Of a stretch of 64,000 nucleotides of DNA, positions 45,111-54,038 are shown in pieces. The stretch is from Ectobacillus panaciterrae DSM 19096 (GTDB taxonomy: Bacteria > Bacillota > Bacilli > Bacillales > Bacillaceae_G). Numbering within the stretch: the first letter of the stretch is position 1; each line of letters begins with the position of its first letter. Both the position numbers and the translations under genes were made by a program. The stretch lies in assembly GCF_000430785.1 (NCBI RefSeq), contig NZ_KE387247.1, positions 21,124 through 85,123 on the forward strand, given 5' to 3'. The notes under the pieces were generated by a model. That model did not search any database, was not told the origin of the DNA, and saw only the letters and a list, made by a program, of their open reading frames with translations.

Positions 45111-45123
45111 GTCGACTGCCGAC
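45111..45123. promoter_or_regulatory. Candidate GntR operator
   Basis: GTCGACTGCCGAC, a near-palindrome (GTCG-C-G-CGAC) about ten bases after the expected start site, placed to act as a roadblock. Assigning it to the neighbouring FCD regulator is inference. Confidence 0.45.
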
Positions 45124-45173
45124 TATATCTTTAGGAACTAAGTTAAATTTCTATAATAGTGAGGAGTTTGATG

Positions 45174-46232
45174 ATGAAAACTTTGAAAATCGCTAACATA
45201 CCCGGAGATGGAGTGGGAAAAGAAGTTGTTCCAGCAGCGACAAGTGTTTTAAAGACGATATCAGATATTCATGGAGGATTAAAATTTGAGTTTGTAGATT
45301 TTCCTTGGAGTTGTGAGTACTATCTAGAGCATGGTAACATGATGCCGGAAGACGGTTTAGAGAGATTAAAAGATTTTGATAGTATTTTCTTGGGGGCAGT
45401 TGGTAATATAAATCTTGTTCCTGACCACGTTTCATTATGGGGGCTTCTAATCAAAATCCGCCGTGAGTTTGAGCAGGTTATTAATATACGCCCAGCAAAA
45501 ATCATTAAAGGTGTTAAGTCTCCTTTGCTAAATCCCAAAGATTTTGACCTGATTGTTGTTCGAGAGAATAGTGAAGGGGAATACAGCTCGGTTGGAGGGA
45601 AAATATACCAAGGGGAAGATCAAATTGCCATTCAAAATGCCATTTTTTCAAGAAAAGGAACAGAAAAAGCTATGCGCTTTGCTTTTGAATTAGCATTAAA
45701 GCGGAGAAAGCATGTAACCAGTGCCACAAAATCCAACGGAATCTACCATTCTATGCCTTTTTGGGATAGTGTGTTTGAAGATGTTTCGAAAGATTATCCG
45801 GAAGTAAGCACAGACTCGCAACATATCGATGCGTTATCAGCATTCTTTGTTACTCGTCCTGAAAGATTTGACGTAATTGTAGCAAGTAATTTATTTGGGG
45901 ATATTTTGACAGATTTAGGCGCAGCTATCATGGGCAGCGTTGGAATTGCTCCAGCAGCAAACATCAATGTCAACGGGAAATACCCTTCTATGTTTGAACC
46001 AGTCCATGGATCTGCCCCAGATATTATAGGGAAAGGCATTGCCAACCCAATCGGTCAAATTTGGACTGCCAAAATGATGTTAGACCATTTTGGTGAGGAA
46101 GAACTTGGAAGTGCCTTATTAAATGTGATTGAAGATGTAACAAGTGATGGATTCTTAACACCTGACATCGGTGGACAATGCACTACAAAAGATGTAACAG
46201 ATGAAATCATTAAACGTCTTAAAGCTATATAA
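45174..46232 (+). CDS. Tartrate/D-malate dehydrogenase (TtuC-like)
   Basis: A 352-residue member of the isopropylmalate/isocitrate dehydrogenase family. It opens with ANIPGDGVGKEVVPAA, has VRENSEGEYSSVGG (typical of tartrate and D-malate dehydrogenases), a TSATKSNGI segment and a DILTDLGAAIMGS metal site. It would oxidise and decarboxylate tartrate to glycerate or D-malate to pyruvate with NAD. ATG at 45174 follows GAGGAG seven bases upstream. The adjacent glycerate kinase supports the tartrate route. Confidence 0.88.
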   Translation: MKTLKIANIPGDGVGKEVVPAATSVLKTISDIHGGLKFEFVDFPWSCEYYLEHGNMMPEDGLERLKDFDSIFLGAVGNINLVPDHVSLWGLLIKIRREFEQVINIRPAKIIKGVKSPLLNPKDFDLIVVRENSEGEYSSVGGKIYQGEDQIAIQNAIFSRKGTEKAMRFAFELALKRRKHVTSATKSNGIYHSMPFWDSVFEDVSKDYPEVSTDSQHIDALSAFFVTRPERFDVIVASNLFGDILTDLGAAIMGSVGIAPAANINVNGKYPSMFEPVHGSAPDIIGKGIANPIGQIWTAKMMLDHFGEEELGSALLNVIEDVTSDGFLTPDIGGQCTTKDVTDEIIKRLKAI

Positions 46233-46421
46233 AGAAGATGAATCACTGATTAAAATGTTGATGTCACCCAATTCCTTCAAGAGAGCCTTTTAGCAAAACA
46301 ATTGGTATTAGCTATTGAAAAAGGGACACTTCTCCTAGAGGAGAAGTCTGTCCAAAGTTAAACAAAATTCATCTATCAATTGTTTGGACTGACAGCATAA
46401 TTTTGTTTATCATTCATAAAA

Positions 46422-46610
46422 AAGGAGGTGAATCCTGTGTTTGGAACCGCCAGACCTAACAGGTCGCCATAGACTGTCTTATGCATCTGGCATATGACGA
46501 AGGGAAGCCCTTCTCTGATGGAGTGACGTGAGAGTCGCCATAGAAGTGGAGATTTCATCTGGTTTCTCTGCGATTTGGTATGGTTTGATACGATTTCATC
46601 AACCAGGCGC
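46422..46610 (+). promoter_or_regulatory. Structured leader with 11-codon ORF upstream of glycerate kinase
   Basis: AAGGAGGTGA at 46424 is followed by a GTG (46437) opening an 11-residue frame (MFGTARPNRSP). CCTGT pairs with ACAGG and later segments repeat CGCCATAGA twice. Before it, 46325-46350 holds an ACTTCTCC/GGAGAAGT hairpin. It matches no riboswitch class I can recall. It ends just before the kinase start, whose own ribosome site is weak. Confidence 0.4.
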
Positions 46611-46615
46611 TAAAC

Positions 46616-47755
46616 ATGAAGGTTTTAATTGCAATTGATTCATTTAAAGGAAGTATTTCTTCTACAGAGGGCAGTAAAGCTATTTCTTTAGGAATAAAAG
46701 ATGTCTATCATGATGCGGAGATTGTGATTCTTCCTTTAGCAGACGGTGGCGAAGGTACTGTAGAAGCATTGATCCAAGCAACAGGCGGACAATCTATCAA
46801 AAAAGAAGTAACAGGACCGTTAAACGAAAAAGTAGATGCTGTATACGGTATCCTAGGAGATGAAAAAACGGCAGTTATTGAAGTCGCAGCAGCATGTGGT
46901 TTACCGCTTGTTCCTTCTAACAGACGAAATCCATCTGTTACAACTACATATGGCGTTGGCGAACTTATTTGTGATGCGATAGAAAAAGGATGTCGCGAAT
47001 TTGTCATTGGACTTGGGGGCAGTGCCACAAATGATGCGGGTGTTGGAATGCTTCAAGCGTTAGGCTTTAGCTTCTTAGATCAACACAATGAGGAAGTAGG
47101 TTTGGGAGGACAAGAACTGCAAAATATTCGCAAAATTGATGTGACCCATGTACATCCCAAGTTGAAGGATTGCACGTTCAAAGTGGCATGTGATGTGAAC
47201 AATCCTCTTTACGGACCAAGCGGAGCCACTTATGTTTTTGGTCCTCAAAAAGGAGCAACAGCAAAAATGGTAAAAGAGCTCGATAAAGGGCTTGAACACT
47301 TTGCACAGGTTGTTCTGTATGAGCTGGATACCGATGTTCATAACATTGTTGGAGCAGGAGCTGCCGGCGGACTGGGAGCTGCATTTTCAGGCTTCTTACA
47401 CGCACATCTCCAGTCTGGAATCGAGCTAGTTTTAGATTTAATTAGAATGGAAGAAAAAATACAAGGCGTCGATTTTGTTATTACAGGTGAAGGAAAATTA
47501 GATGGGCAAACTTCAATGGGAAAGGCTCCTTTAGGCGTAGCACAATTGGCACATAGGCACCATATCCCAGTAATTGCACTAGCAGGCGGTATTTCAGAAG
47601 AAACATCGATTTTAAACAAACTTGGCATAACTTCTTATTTCTCTATTATGAATGCACCGATGTCCCTTGAACAAGCAATGGATCCGAAAGTTACTTTTGA
47701 CAATTTACGATTAACTACTAATCAGTTATTTCGATTGATTCAAGCAGTCCGTTAA
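46616..47755 (+). CDS. glxK: Glycerate kinase (GlxK/GarK type)
   Basis: A 379-residue glycerate kinase of the first type. Signatures: IAIDSFKGSISS at the start, LADGGEGTVEAL, IGLGGSATNDAGVGMLQALGFSF, VACDVNNPLYGPSGA and GEGKLDGQTSMGK (nucleotide-phosphate site). It makes 2-phosphoglycerate from glycerate, completing the tartrate route begun by the dehydrogenase. The start codon is fixed by the family pattern, though the ribosome site AGGCG is poor. Confidence 0.93.
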   Translation: MKVLIAIDSFKGSISSTEGSKAISLGIKDVYHDAEIVILPLADGGEGTVEALIQATGGQSIKKEVTGPLNEKVDAVYGILGDEKTAVIEVAAACGLPLVPSNRRNPSVTTTYGVGELICDAIEKGCREFVIGLGGSATNDAGVGMLQALGFSFLDQHNEEVGLGGQELQNIRKIDVTHVHPKLKDCTFKVACDVNNPLYGPSGATYVFGPQKGATAKMVKELDKGLEHFAQVVLYELDTDVHNIVGAGAAGGLGAAFSGFLHAHLQSGIELVLDLIRMEEKIQGVDFVITGEGKLDGQTSMGKAPLGVAQLAHRHHIPVIALAGGISEETSILNKLGITSYFSIMNAPMSLEQAMDPKVTFDNLRLTTNQLFRLIQAVR

Positions 47756-47968
47756 CGACAGTGAAAGCCTAAGCAAACATTGCGGATTCCTCAAGAAAAT
47801 CGTAACAAGCTGCGATAGGGGAGGCCTTATATCGGCGTATTGATTACGTCCGTTCTTTTGTTAAAATTGGAATTAATCATTAAAATTCAATTCCTTCGGA
47901 TCAAGCACCAAAAGCTAATTGAATATAGTACAAATATACTGAAGGTGCGATAGATAAATGAAGTATTT

Positions 47969-48067
47969 GGTTCTGGTGCAAAAACTTCAAGACAGTTGCA
48001 AGTAATCTTTAAATCTTGGACATACTGATACTCTATGCTTCTAGGGAGTGATCTTTGCACCAGAACC
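47969..48067. mobile_element. 99-bp IS6-family (IS240-like) end-pair remnant
   Basis: GGTTCTGGTGCAAA at 47969-47982 faces its exact inverse TTTGCACCAGAACC at 48054-48067. This 14-bp terminal repeat is of the IS6/IS240 type. The 71-base interior has no transposase sequence; flanks AAGTATTT and TAATTTCG do not match, so no target duplication is preserved. Either an internally deleted IS or a MITE. Nothing else is seen in 47756-47968. Confidence 0.7.
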
Positions 48068-48120
48068 TAATTTCGTATATATTATGACTAGCTATATGAG
48101 GTATTTAGTATAGAATGATT

Positions 48121-48440
48121 TTAGGAAAGATCACTCATTCGTACTTTGTTTAATAAGTGACTAAATGTTTTAATTTCCTCATCAGTAAAATTTTGAAATT
48201 TTTCTTCATAGGATTGATATAACATTTTCTACATCTTTTCAGCAAGTTCCTTCCCTTTGTCTGTTATAGAAAGGTATATGAACCTACGATCTTCTGCGCT
48301 TCTTTGTCTAATAACTAATCCTCTTTCTATTAATTTGTCACTAACTGCTGTAATGTTTCGTTTTCATACCGATCACATATCTTTGTAGAGTAGTAGTGTC
48401 AGTATGTCCAAATTTGATAGATTTTTTGCATCAAAACTGA
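48121..48440 (-). pseudogene. MarR-family regulator, degenerate
   Basis: Read from the right: DTTTLQRYVIGMKT, then a one-base frameshift, ITAVSDKLIERGLVIRQRSAEDRRFIYLSITDKGKELAEKM, an in-frame TAG, then YQSYEEKFQNFTDEEIKTFSHLLNKV. These are the helix-turn-helix and the wing (SAEDRR-IYL) of MarR proteins. The N-terminus is missing. The order of lesions shows it can no longer make a protein. Confidence 0.85.
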
Positions 48441-48572
48441 ACCCTTTAATTTATATTGAAAGCGGTAAAAATAATTTTACAATTATTTAATCTCTTTGTT
48501 ACGTCTCGGTTATACATTTTAACTATAGTCTATTTAGAATACCTTAACTTTATGATTGAAAGGAGAAACATA

Positions 48573-49502
48573 ATGAAAGTATTAGTGACTGGTGGGGCTG
48601 GATTTATTGGATCGCATATAGTAGATAAATTAATAGAGAATAATTATGAAGTAGTAATTGTAGATAACTTGTCAACTGGTAATCCTAAACATTTAAATCC
48701 ATCTGCTACTTTTTATCAGGTCGATATAACAGAGAAAGACATGGAAACCGTTTTTCTAATTGAGAAACCTAATTATGTTATTCATCAAGCAGCGCAAATC
48801 GATATCCAAAGCTCTTTAAAGGACCCTAGTTTCGATGCTAAAGTTAATATATTAGGGACCATCAACGTTTTGGAAAAATGTATTAAATATAATGTAGAGA
48901 AGATTGTTTATGCTTCGTCAGCTGCGGCTTATGGAAAACCTATCTACTTAGGTGTGGATGAAAATCATGAGATTAATCCGATATCATTTTATGGTATTTC
49001 AAAACACACCCCGGAACACTATATCCAGACTTTTTCACAATTATATGATCTGAAATACACAATTCTCCGTTATGCCAACGTTTATGGTATTCGTCAAGAT
49101 CCAAAAGGTGAGGGAGGAGTAGTATCGATTTTTGTAGATAAACTTTTGAATAATGAATCTCCTTTTATTTTTGGAGACGGGGAACAAACTAGGGATTTTA
49201 TCAATGTTAAGGATATTGCTTCTGCAAATCTAGCTGCTCTAAACAAAGGGCACAATAATACTTTTAATATTAGTTGTAATACCCAAACAACAGTTAATGA
49301 ACTGTTGTCGATGATGAACCAAATTTTAGATAAAAATGTGCGTCCCATTTATAGAGATCCAAGACCCGGAGATATTTTACATAGTTATTTAGATAATCAA
49401 AAGGCAAAAACTGTGTTAGGTTGGAACTCTGAGATTGATTTGTATGGTGGATTGAAAGAAACCATACAATATTATTCAAAACAGTATTCTTTATCTTTAT
49501 AA
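48573..49502 (+). CDS. GalE-like UDP-sugar 4-epimerase
   Basis: A 309-residue short-chain dehydrogenase-type epimerase: Rossmann GGAGFIGSHIV, VIHQAAQ, ASSAAAYG and the catalytic YGISK (Tyr and Lys), then RYANVYG. Length fits UDP-GlcNAc/Glc 4-epimerases. In this position before the pel operon it likely makes UDP-GalNAc, the Pel precursor (inference). AAAGGAGA precedes the ATG. Markedly AT-rich compared with the pel genes, so its origin may differ. Confidence 0.85.
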   Translation: MKVLVTGGAGFIGSHIVDKLIENNYEVVIVDNLSTGNPKHLNPSATFYQVDITEKDMETVFLIEKPNYVIHQAAQIDIQSSLKDPSFDAKVNILGTINVLEKCIKYNVEKIVYASSAAAYGKPIYLGVDENHEINPISFYGISKHTPEHYIQTFSQLYDLKYTILRYANVYGIRQDPKGEGGVVSIFVDKLLNNESPFIFGDGEQTRDFINVKDIASANLAALNKGHNNTFNISCNTQTTVNELLSMMNQILDKNVRPIYRDPRPGDILHSYLDNQKAKTVLGWNSEIDLYGGLKETIQYYSKQYSLSL

Positions 49503-49584
49503 AGAATAGAAAAAATTAATCTATGGTTTGTAAGCGATCGTGAATTTGGTAAAACAAACGGCGAATAACACGGCTGTCCCGATT

Positions 49585-49785
49585 TTTCCAATATAAAACG
49601 ATTTTTCATGCTCAATTTCCGCGAATCTGGCGTAAAACTGGCCATAAAATTTTAACTGTTTATGTAGAAAGGGTGAGACAGCAAGCTGAGTTTGCATGGT
49701 TTTTGAATCATTTGTCATGTCTTTGATGAAAGAAATTCCAATGGCAACTGTAGCTCGTGAAGTCCAAAAACACGATACCTGACTC
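49585..49785 (+). pseudogene. ISL3-type transposase fragment
   Basis: Two frames hold recognisable pieces: KTGHKILTVYVERVRQQAEFAWFLNHLS, then after a stop, LMKEIPMATVAREVQKHDT, which matches the helix-turn-helix part of ISL3-family transposases. No inverted ends found. The rest of 49503-50132 holds only the upstream region of pelD. Confidence 0.45.
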
Positions 49786-50132
49786 TGATTTCCTTCACAG
49801 TCTACTAACAACACATCGATATTCTATGAAAGGCTGTAAGTAGGTTATAAGGTCTAGTAAACTTGTTCTAGCATCAGTATTGAGCGAAGAGCCTCTAGGT
49901 TTAACTGGGATTTTATGAACGTTAATTATCATTTTTTACATGTTTGATTCGTAACATGAGCTAGTACCGAAATTACTATATTGTTATTTAACCATAAAAC
50001 AGAATTTAAATCAATAAATTAACCGAGATAACGAAAAAATGTTTTAAAAAGAGTTTTTATTTTTATGAGTATACTTACCTGTATAGTGTTAATTACATTG
50101 GTCCAGGTAAATCAAGGGAAGTGAGTAGATAA

Positions 50133-51128
50133 ATGTCGCAACTAAAAGATCAGTTTTTTGTAGGGCTACAAGTATTGATTGCCTTGATATTGATGACCAC
50201 GTTCTTACCAAACAAGGTTTTGACCGAAATGAATCCGCATCCTTTTTTCATTGTTATCTTGTATGGAGCGTTGGCATCAGGTCCTTGGGCAGGCGTGTTC
50301 ACTGGGGCTATTTCATCGTTACTCTATTTGTGTCTATCCTTCTATGCTGTAGGTTTTTCCTTCAATTCGGCTGCTCTTTCATTAGAGGGATTCATGGAGT
50401 TTCTTAAAGTGTATCCATCGGCTTATTTTGCACCGTTGCTGTTCTTAATTGTCGGTTATGTTGTTGGTGAGACCAGGTTGTCCTGGCATCGTCGCCTGCA
50501 ACATGTAAACGAGCAGATGCAATTGTCACAAAAAGAAATGCAAGAGAGTACCCGTAGTTTACAAAAGGCAGAAGAGGCTCTTCTCGAACTTCAGGGACGG
50601 ATACTAGGGCAAACGGCAAGCATGTTACGTCTATATCAGATGTCCCGAAACTTGAATGCCTTGTCGGTCGAGAAAATTTTCAGTGGAGTAATGGATGTTT
50701 TAGAAGACTTACTACAAGTGGAACAGGCTAGTATCTATCGACTAGACGAGAATGGACGCATTGCACAGCTCCTTTTACACAAAGGAGAATCGGTTTTGCC
50801 GAATTTGATCGAACAGAATTCACTTTGGCAGAGAACGGTCTCATATGGTAAGGTGCTGTCGTTTGTTGATGTTGAACAAGGTGAAGGTCCGATCTATATG
50901 GTTCCGATTCATGTCTCGCGTCACATGTATGCGATGATCGTGGTGCATCGTTTACCACGGATCAAAGTCAATTCCGATTCTCTCAAATTATTATCTATTA
51001 TAGCAGATTGGACGGGCGCTTCGTTGGAAAGGGTTTACTCTCTCGAGCCAAAATATTTACTTAATGGCGAACGATTTGACGATCTTTTTAAAAACACGAT
51101 TGTCAGTGAAGATGAAGTAATGGTTTAA
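50133..51128 (+). CDS. pelD: PelD-like inner-membrane regulator lacking the GGDEF domain
   Basis: A 331-residue protein. Residues 8-115 carry four likely membrane spans, 118-160 a coiled coil and 168-300 a GAF domain (VMDVLEDLLQVEQASIYRLDENGRI ... ADWTGASLERVY). Known PelD proteins continue into a degenerate GGDEF domain whose RxxD site binds c-di-GMP; this one stops about 30 residues after the GAF. The only RxxD-like string is ERFDDLF in the tail, probably chance. The gene is followed by pelE after 16 bp with no sign of a lost downstream piece. Confidence 0.85.
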   Translation: MSQLKDQFFVGLQVLIALILMTTFLPNKVLTEMNPHPFFIVILYGALASGPWAGVFTGAISSLLYLCLSFYAVGFSFNSAALSLEGFMEFLKVYPSAYFAPLLFLIVGYVVGETRLSWHRRLQHVNEQMQLSQKEMQESTRSLQKAEEALLELQGRILGQTASMLRLYQMSRNLNALSVEKIFSGVMDVLEDLLQVEQASIYRLDENGRIAQLLLHKGESVLPNLIEQNSLWQRTVSYGKVLSFVDVEQGEGPIYMVPIHVSRHMYAMIVVHRLPRIKVNSDSLKLLSIIADWTGASLERVYSLEPKYLLNGERFDDLFKNTIVSEDEVMV

Positions 51129-51144
51129 GGAGGACAATTGAAAG

Positions 51145-52194
51145 ATGCAAAGCTTATTTAAAACACATAGGTTCCTTCTTAATCCTCTTAAGGGGCAATA
51201 TGATCGAAAGAGGGAGATTTCTTTACGTCATCTCCCCTCCATTATCGTATTTAGTTGTTTTGTACCAGTCGATATCTTTCTATTCGCGACGTTACTTTAT
51301 ACAGAGATATGGTGGTTGATACCACTGCGGATGATACTTGCTGGATTTGGGGTTTATCTTGCCCAGCCGGTTTCACGTACCCAGGTTTGGTCAAGTAGGC
51401 AAACGATGATCTCTTGGACTGTATTGCTCCTGCCTGGTTTGGGAAGCGTGATTGGCGTAGTTTGGTCGTTGATCCCTTCTCACCCTTATGGTGCCTGGGA
51501 AGATGTACCTGTTACTTCAGAAACATATCAATCGAAAGTAGATTGGGGAGCCCTGGTCGACATGGTACCGTTAATTGACGTCCTGACGGATGGAGAAGTG
51601 AACCAGAAGAAGGAAATGCTTCTTTACAGCCAAGAGTTAGAGGATAAGATAAACGTTCCGATCGTCCGGCATGGATTGGTCGATCAAGACCCTTCAGTGC
51701 GTTATTATGCTGCGTCGCTGATCAACCAAGCAGAGGCCGTACATACTGCGGAGATTACTCGTCTGGAACGGTTACTTTCAGAAGGCCAGGCGAACACGGA
51801 TGCGTGGAACCGACTAGCAGAGGAATATTGGTCGTTGGTCGATGAAGGAATCGCCGGGGAAGAGCTAGGACGCTTCTATCAGGAAAAAAGACTTTATGCT
51901 CTCGAACAAAGTCTAGCGATTAATCCTCATCAACCTTTAACTGCGATTCAGCAGGCAGAGGCGTTCTTAGCCTTGGGAAGATGGAAAGAATCGATGCAAG
52001 TCGCAGCAAATTGGCTAACATCGCCTGAACGTGATCGAGCCCTTGGTGTGTTACTGGCCGTAGCGTATGAACAAAATGACCAATGGGAGATCAATCGTTT
52101 GTCTTTAATGGTTAAGAATTTGGAAGCACTACGCTCCGACGTACGGGGGTTGGTTGAATTGTATCGAGAACGGAGAAAGGATGTACTAGCATGA
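51145..52194 (+). CDS. pelE: PelE-like TPR membrane protein
   Basis: A 349-residue protein with two or three spans at residues about 30-110 and a helical, TPR-like cytoplasmic part from about 150 (NTDAWNRLAEEYWSLVDEG, FLALGRWKESMQVAANWL). PelE joins PelD and PelG in the inner membrane synthase complex. AAGGAGG precedes the ATG; its end overlaps pelA by four bases. Confidence 0.8.
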   Translation: MQSLFKTHRFLLNPLKGQYDRKREISLRHLPSIIVFSCFVPVDIFLFATLLYTEIWWLIPLRMILAGFGVYLAQPVSRTQVWSSRQTMISWTVLLLPGLGSVIGVVWSLIPSHPYGAWEDVPVTSETYQSKVDWGALVDMVPLIDVLTDGEVNQKKEMLLYSQELEDKINVPIVRHGLVDQDPSVRYYAASLINQAEAVHTAEITRLERLLSEGQANTDAWNRLAEEYWSLVDEGIAGEELGRFYQEKRLYALEQSLAINPHQPLTAIQQAEAFLALGRWKESMQVAANWLTSPERDRALGVLLAVAYEQNDQWEINRLSLMVKNLEALRSDVRGLVELYRERRKDVLA

Positions 52195-54038
52195 AGAGGA
52201 TCAATCGCAAATTATTATACATCATCCTCTTACTCGTTGCCCTGATTCCAGCAATATACCGTTTCAGCAACTTCGCCCTACAAGAGCTGAAGTTGCTGAA
52301 AACAGAGACTGTTTCATTTGCGGCGGCTAAGACGGCTTCTCAACCAAACAGCCAGGGCGTACGGTATCTTATCATTGTTAAGGATACCGGCGACGACAAG
52401 GAGTTCTCAAAGGTTTTACCCAACTTAAAAATGGCATTTCAATACTCCAAACTGCCGCTTGACGTGATTACTTGGGAGGATTGGAACAAAGCTCCTCGCG
52501 ATTTGACACCGTATGTACAAGGAGCAGTGATTCTGCTGGCAGAAGACGAGTCGGATTTAAAGTGGGCTGACAAACTGAAAGCTTATACGGAACAGTCAGG
52601 TGGTTTACTCGTCAATGCCTGGTCCAGCTCGAATTCTCCGTTGAACGAGTTCTTTGGAATTCAAGGGGAACCTCAATTCGTAACAGGTGATGCCTCGGGT
52701 TTACACTGGACGACGAAATTCTACCCTGGATTAAGCGATCAAGATTTAACAAAAAATTACTTGCAGTCATCTTCACTGGACGTTACCCTCAGTCCCGAGA
52801 TGAAAGTATGGGCGGAGTCGGTAGCGCCAAAACGTGTTCCATACCTTTGGTACGGAGAGAGAGGTCATGGAAGAGTTCTAGTTTACAACTTGACTTCTCT
52901 TGCAACGAAGTATTTTCGCGGCGTGTTTATACAAGGAGTGCTAAAGGCACAGCCCGTCTCGGTTAAGGCAAGTGTTGGCGGACAGGTCTGGTTTATTGAC
53001 GACTTTCCATCTCCGGTCGGAATTAATCAAGTGACTCAGGGGAACAAGACTGGGATGACGGATTATCAGTTTCGACTGAAACAGTTTGATCCCGACATGG
53101 AGCATATCGCAAACAAGTATGGTATCCGATTTTCGACAGGCATCATCATGACATATTCAAATAACGTGACCGCACCGTTTCTGATTCCAAAGTATGAGGA
53201 ACTATATCATTTAGAGTCGATCATTGGCAGGGGGGGAGAACTTGGTCTACACGGTTACAACCATCAGCCATTGGTATCAGGGTATTCGGATAAACTGAGG
53301 AAGGAACTAGGTTATAATCCATGGCCATCAACAGATGACATGAAAGGGGCGCTTCAAACCGCTCGTGAAAACTGGCAGCAGTTGTTTAAAACACCTCTCC
53401 CAACCATGTATATCCCGCCTTCAAATATGCTGTCAACAGAGGGAGAAAAAACGTTACTTGATATGTTTCCAGAGCTGAAAACGATTAGTTCTATCTATAC
53501 TAAGGATGTAAATGAAGGTACGTTCGAACAGGAGTTCTTACCTGATCCGAAATTCCCGCAGATTATGGGTACTCCACGAGCATCATATGGTTATATTTTG
53601 AATAGCAATCAAAAGTTTGAACTTTACAGCGTGGTCGCAAATCTTGGGATCGTATCTCACTTCAACCATCCAGATGATGTGTTTGATCCAGATCGTAATC
53701 ATGACAAGCCCTGGACGGAATTACGTGATTCATTTGATTCCGTGGTGGGTGATGTAAATCAACGTTTCGGATGGTTGCGTCCATTAACGGCGACCCAGTT
53801 ATCGGATGCCCTACGGGTGTATCACGAAGCCCATTTAAATATCGACCGCAGTGAACCAGGGCTGTTGAAAGTATCGGTGACGCCACTTCAAGGACCATTG
53901 TTCCTTGAAGTACGAGTACCTTCTCAATCCTCTTGGCACATCAAGCAGGGCGGTTCGATTGTTAAGGAAGACAAAGAATACGGAATTTTGTGGATACGCG
54001 TAGACGATCCTAACGTGGTGATGGAGGAGAAACGATGA
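52191..54038 (+). CDS. pelA: PelA deacetylase (PelA-DA), membrane anchored
   Basis: A 615-residue protein with an N-terminal membrane anchor (residues 8-28), a DUF2194-like middle, and a carbohydrate-esterase 4 type domain: the catalytic Asp and metal Asp in FIDDFPSP (about 265) and the His pair in GLHGYNHQP (about 355). It should deacetylate the GalNAc polymer outside the cell. P. aeruginosa PelA also has an N-terminal hydrolase; that half is absent here and two glycosidase-like genes lie downstream. Overlaps pelE and pelF by four bases each. Confidence 0.88.
   Translation: MKRINRKLLYIILLLVALIPAIYRFSNFALQELKLLKTETVSFAAAKTASQPNSQGVRYLIIVKDTGDDKEFSKVLPNLKMAFQYSKLPLDVITWEDWNKAPRDLTPYVQGAVILLAEDESDLKWADKLKAYTEQSGGLLVNAWSSSNSPLNEFFGIQGEPQFVTGDASGLHWTTKFYPGLSDQDLTKNYLQSSSLDVTLSPEMKVWAESVAPKRVPYLWYGERGHGRVLVYNLTSLATKYFRGVFIQGVLKAQPVSVKASVGGQVWFIDDFPSPVGINQVTQGNKTGMTDYQFRLKQFDPDMEHIANKYGIRFSTGIIMTYSNNVTAPFLIPKYEELYHLESIIGRGGELGLHGYNHQPLVSGYSDKLRKELGYNPWPSTDDMKGALQTARENWQQLFKTPLPTMYIPPSNMLSTEGEKTLLDMFPELKTISSIYTKDVNEGTFEQEFLPDPKFPQIMGTPRASYGYILNSNQKFELYSVVANLGIVSHFNHPDDVFDPDRNHDKPWTELRDSFDSVVGDVNQRFGWLRPLTATQLSDALRVYHEAHLNIDRSEPGLLKVSVTPLQGPLFLEVRVPSQSSWHIKQGGSIVKEDKEYGILWIRVDDPNVVMEEKR

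Noticed and set aside
46422-46615. M-box, T-box, THF, fluoride and ykkC riboswitch classes
   Set aside because: None of their conserved core strings is present; only a generic structured leader can be claimed.
49521-49814. 97-codon minus-strand frame
   Set aside because: Opposite strand of the transposase-like debris; no ribosome site and no recognisable product.
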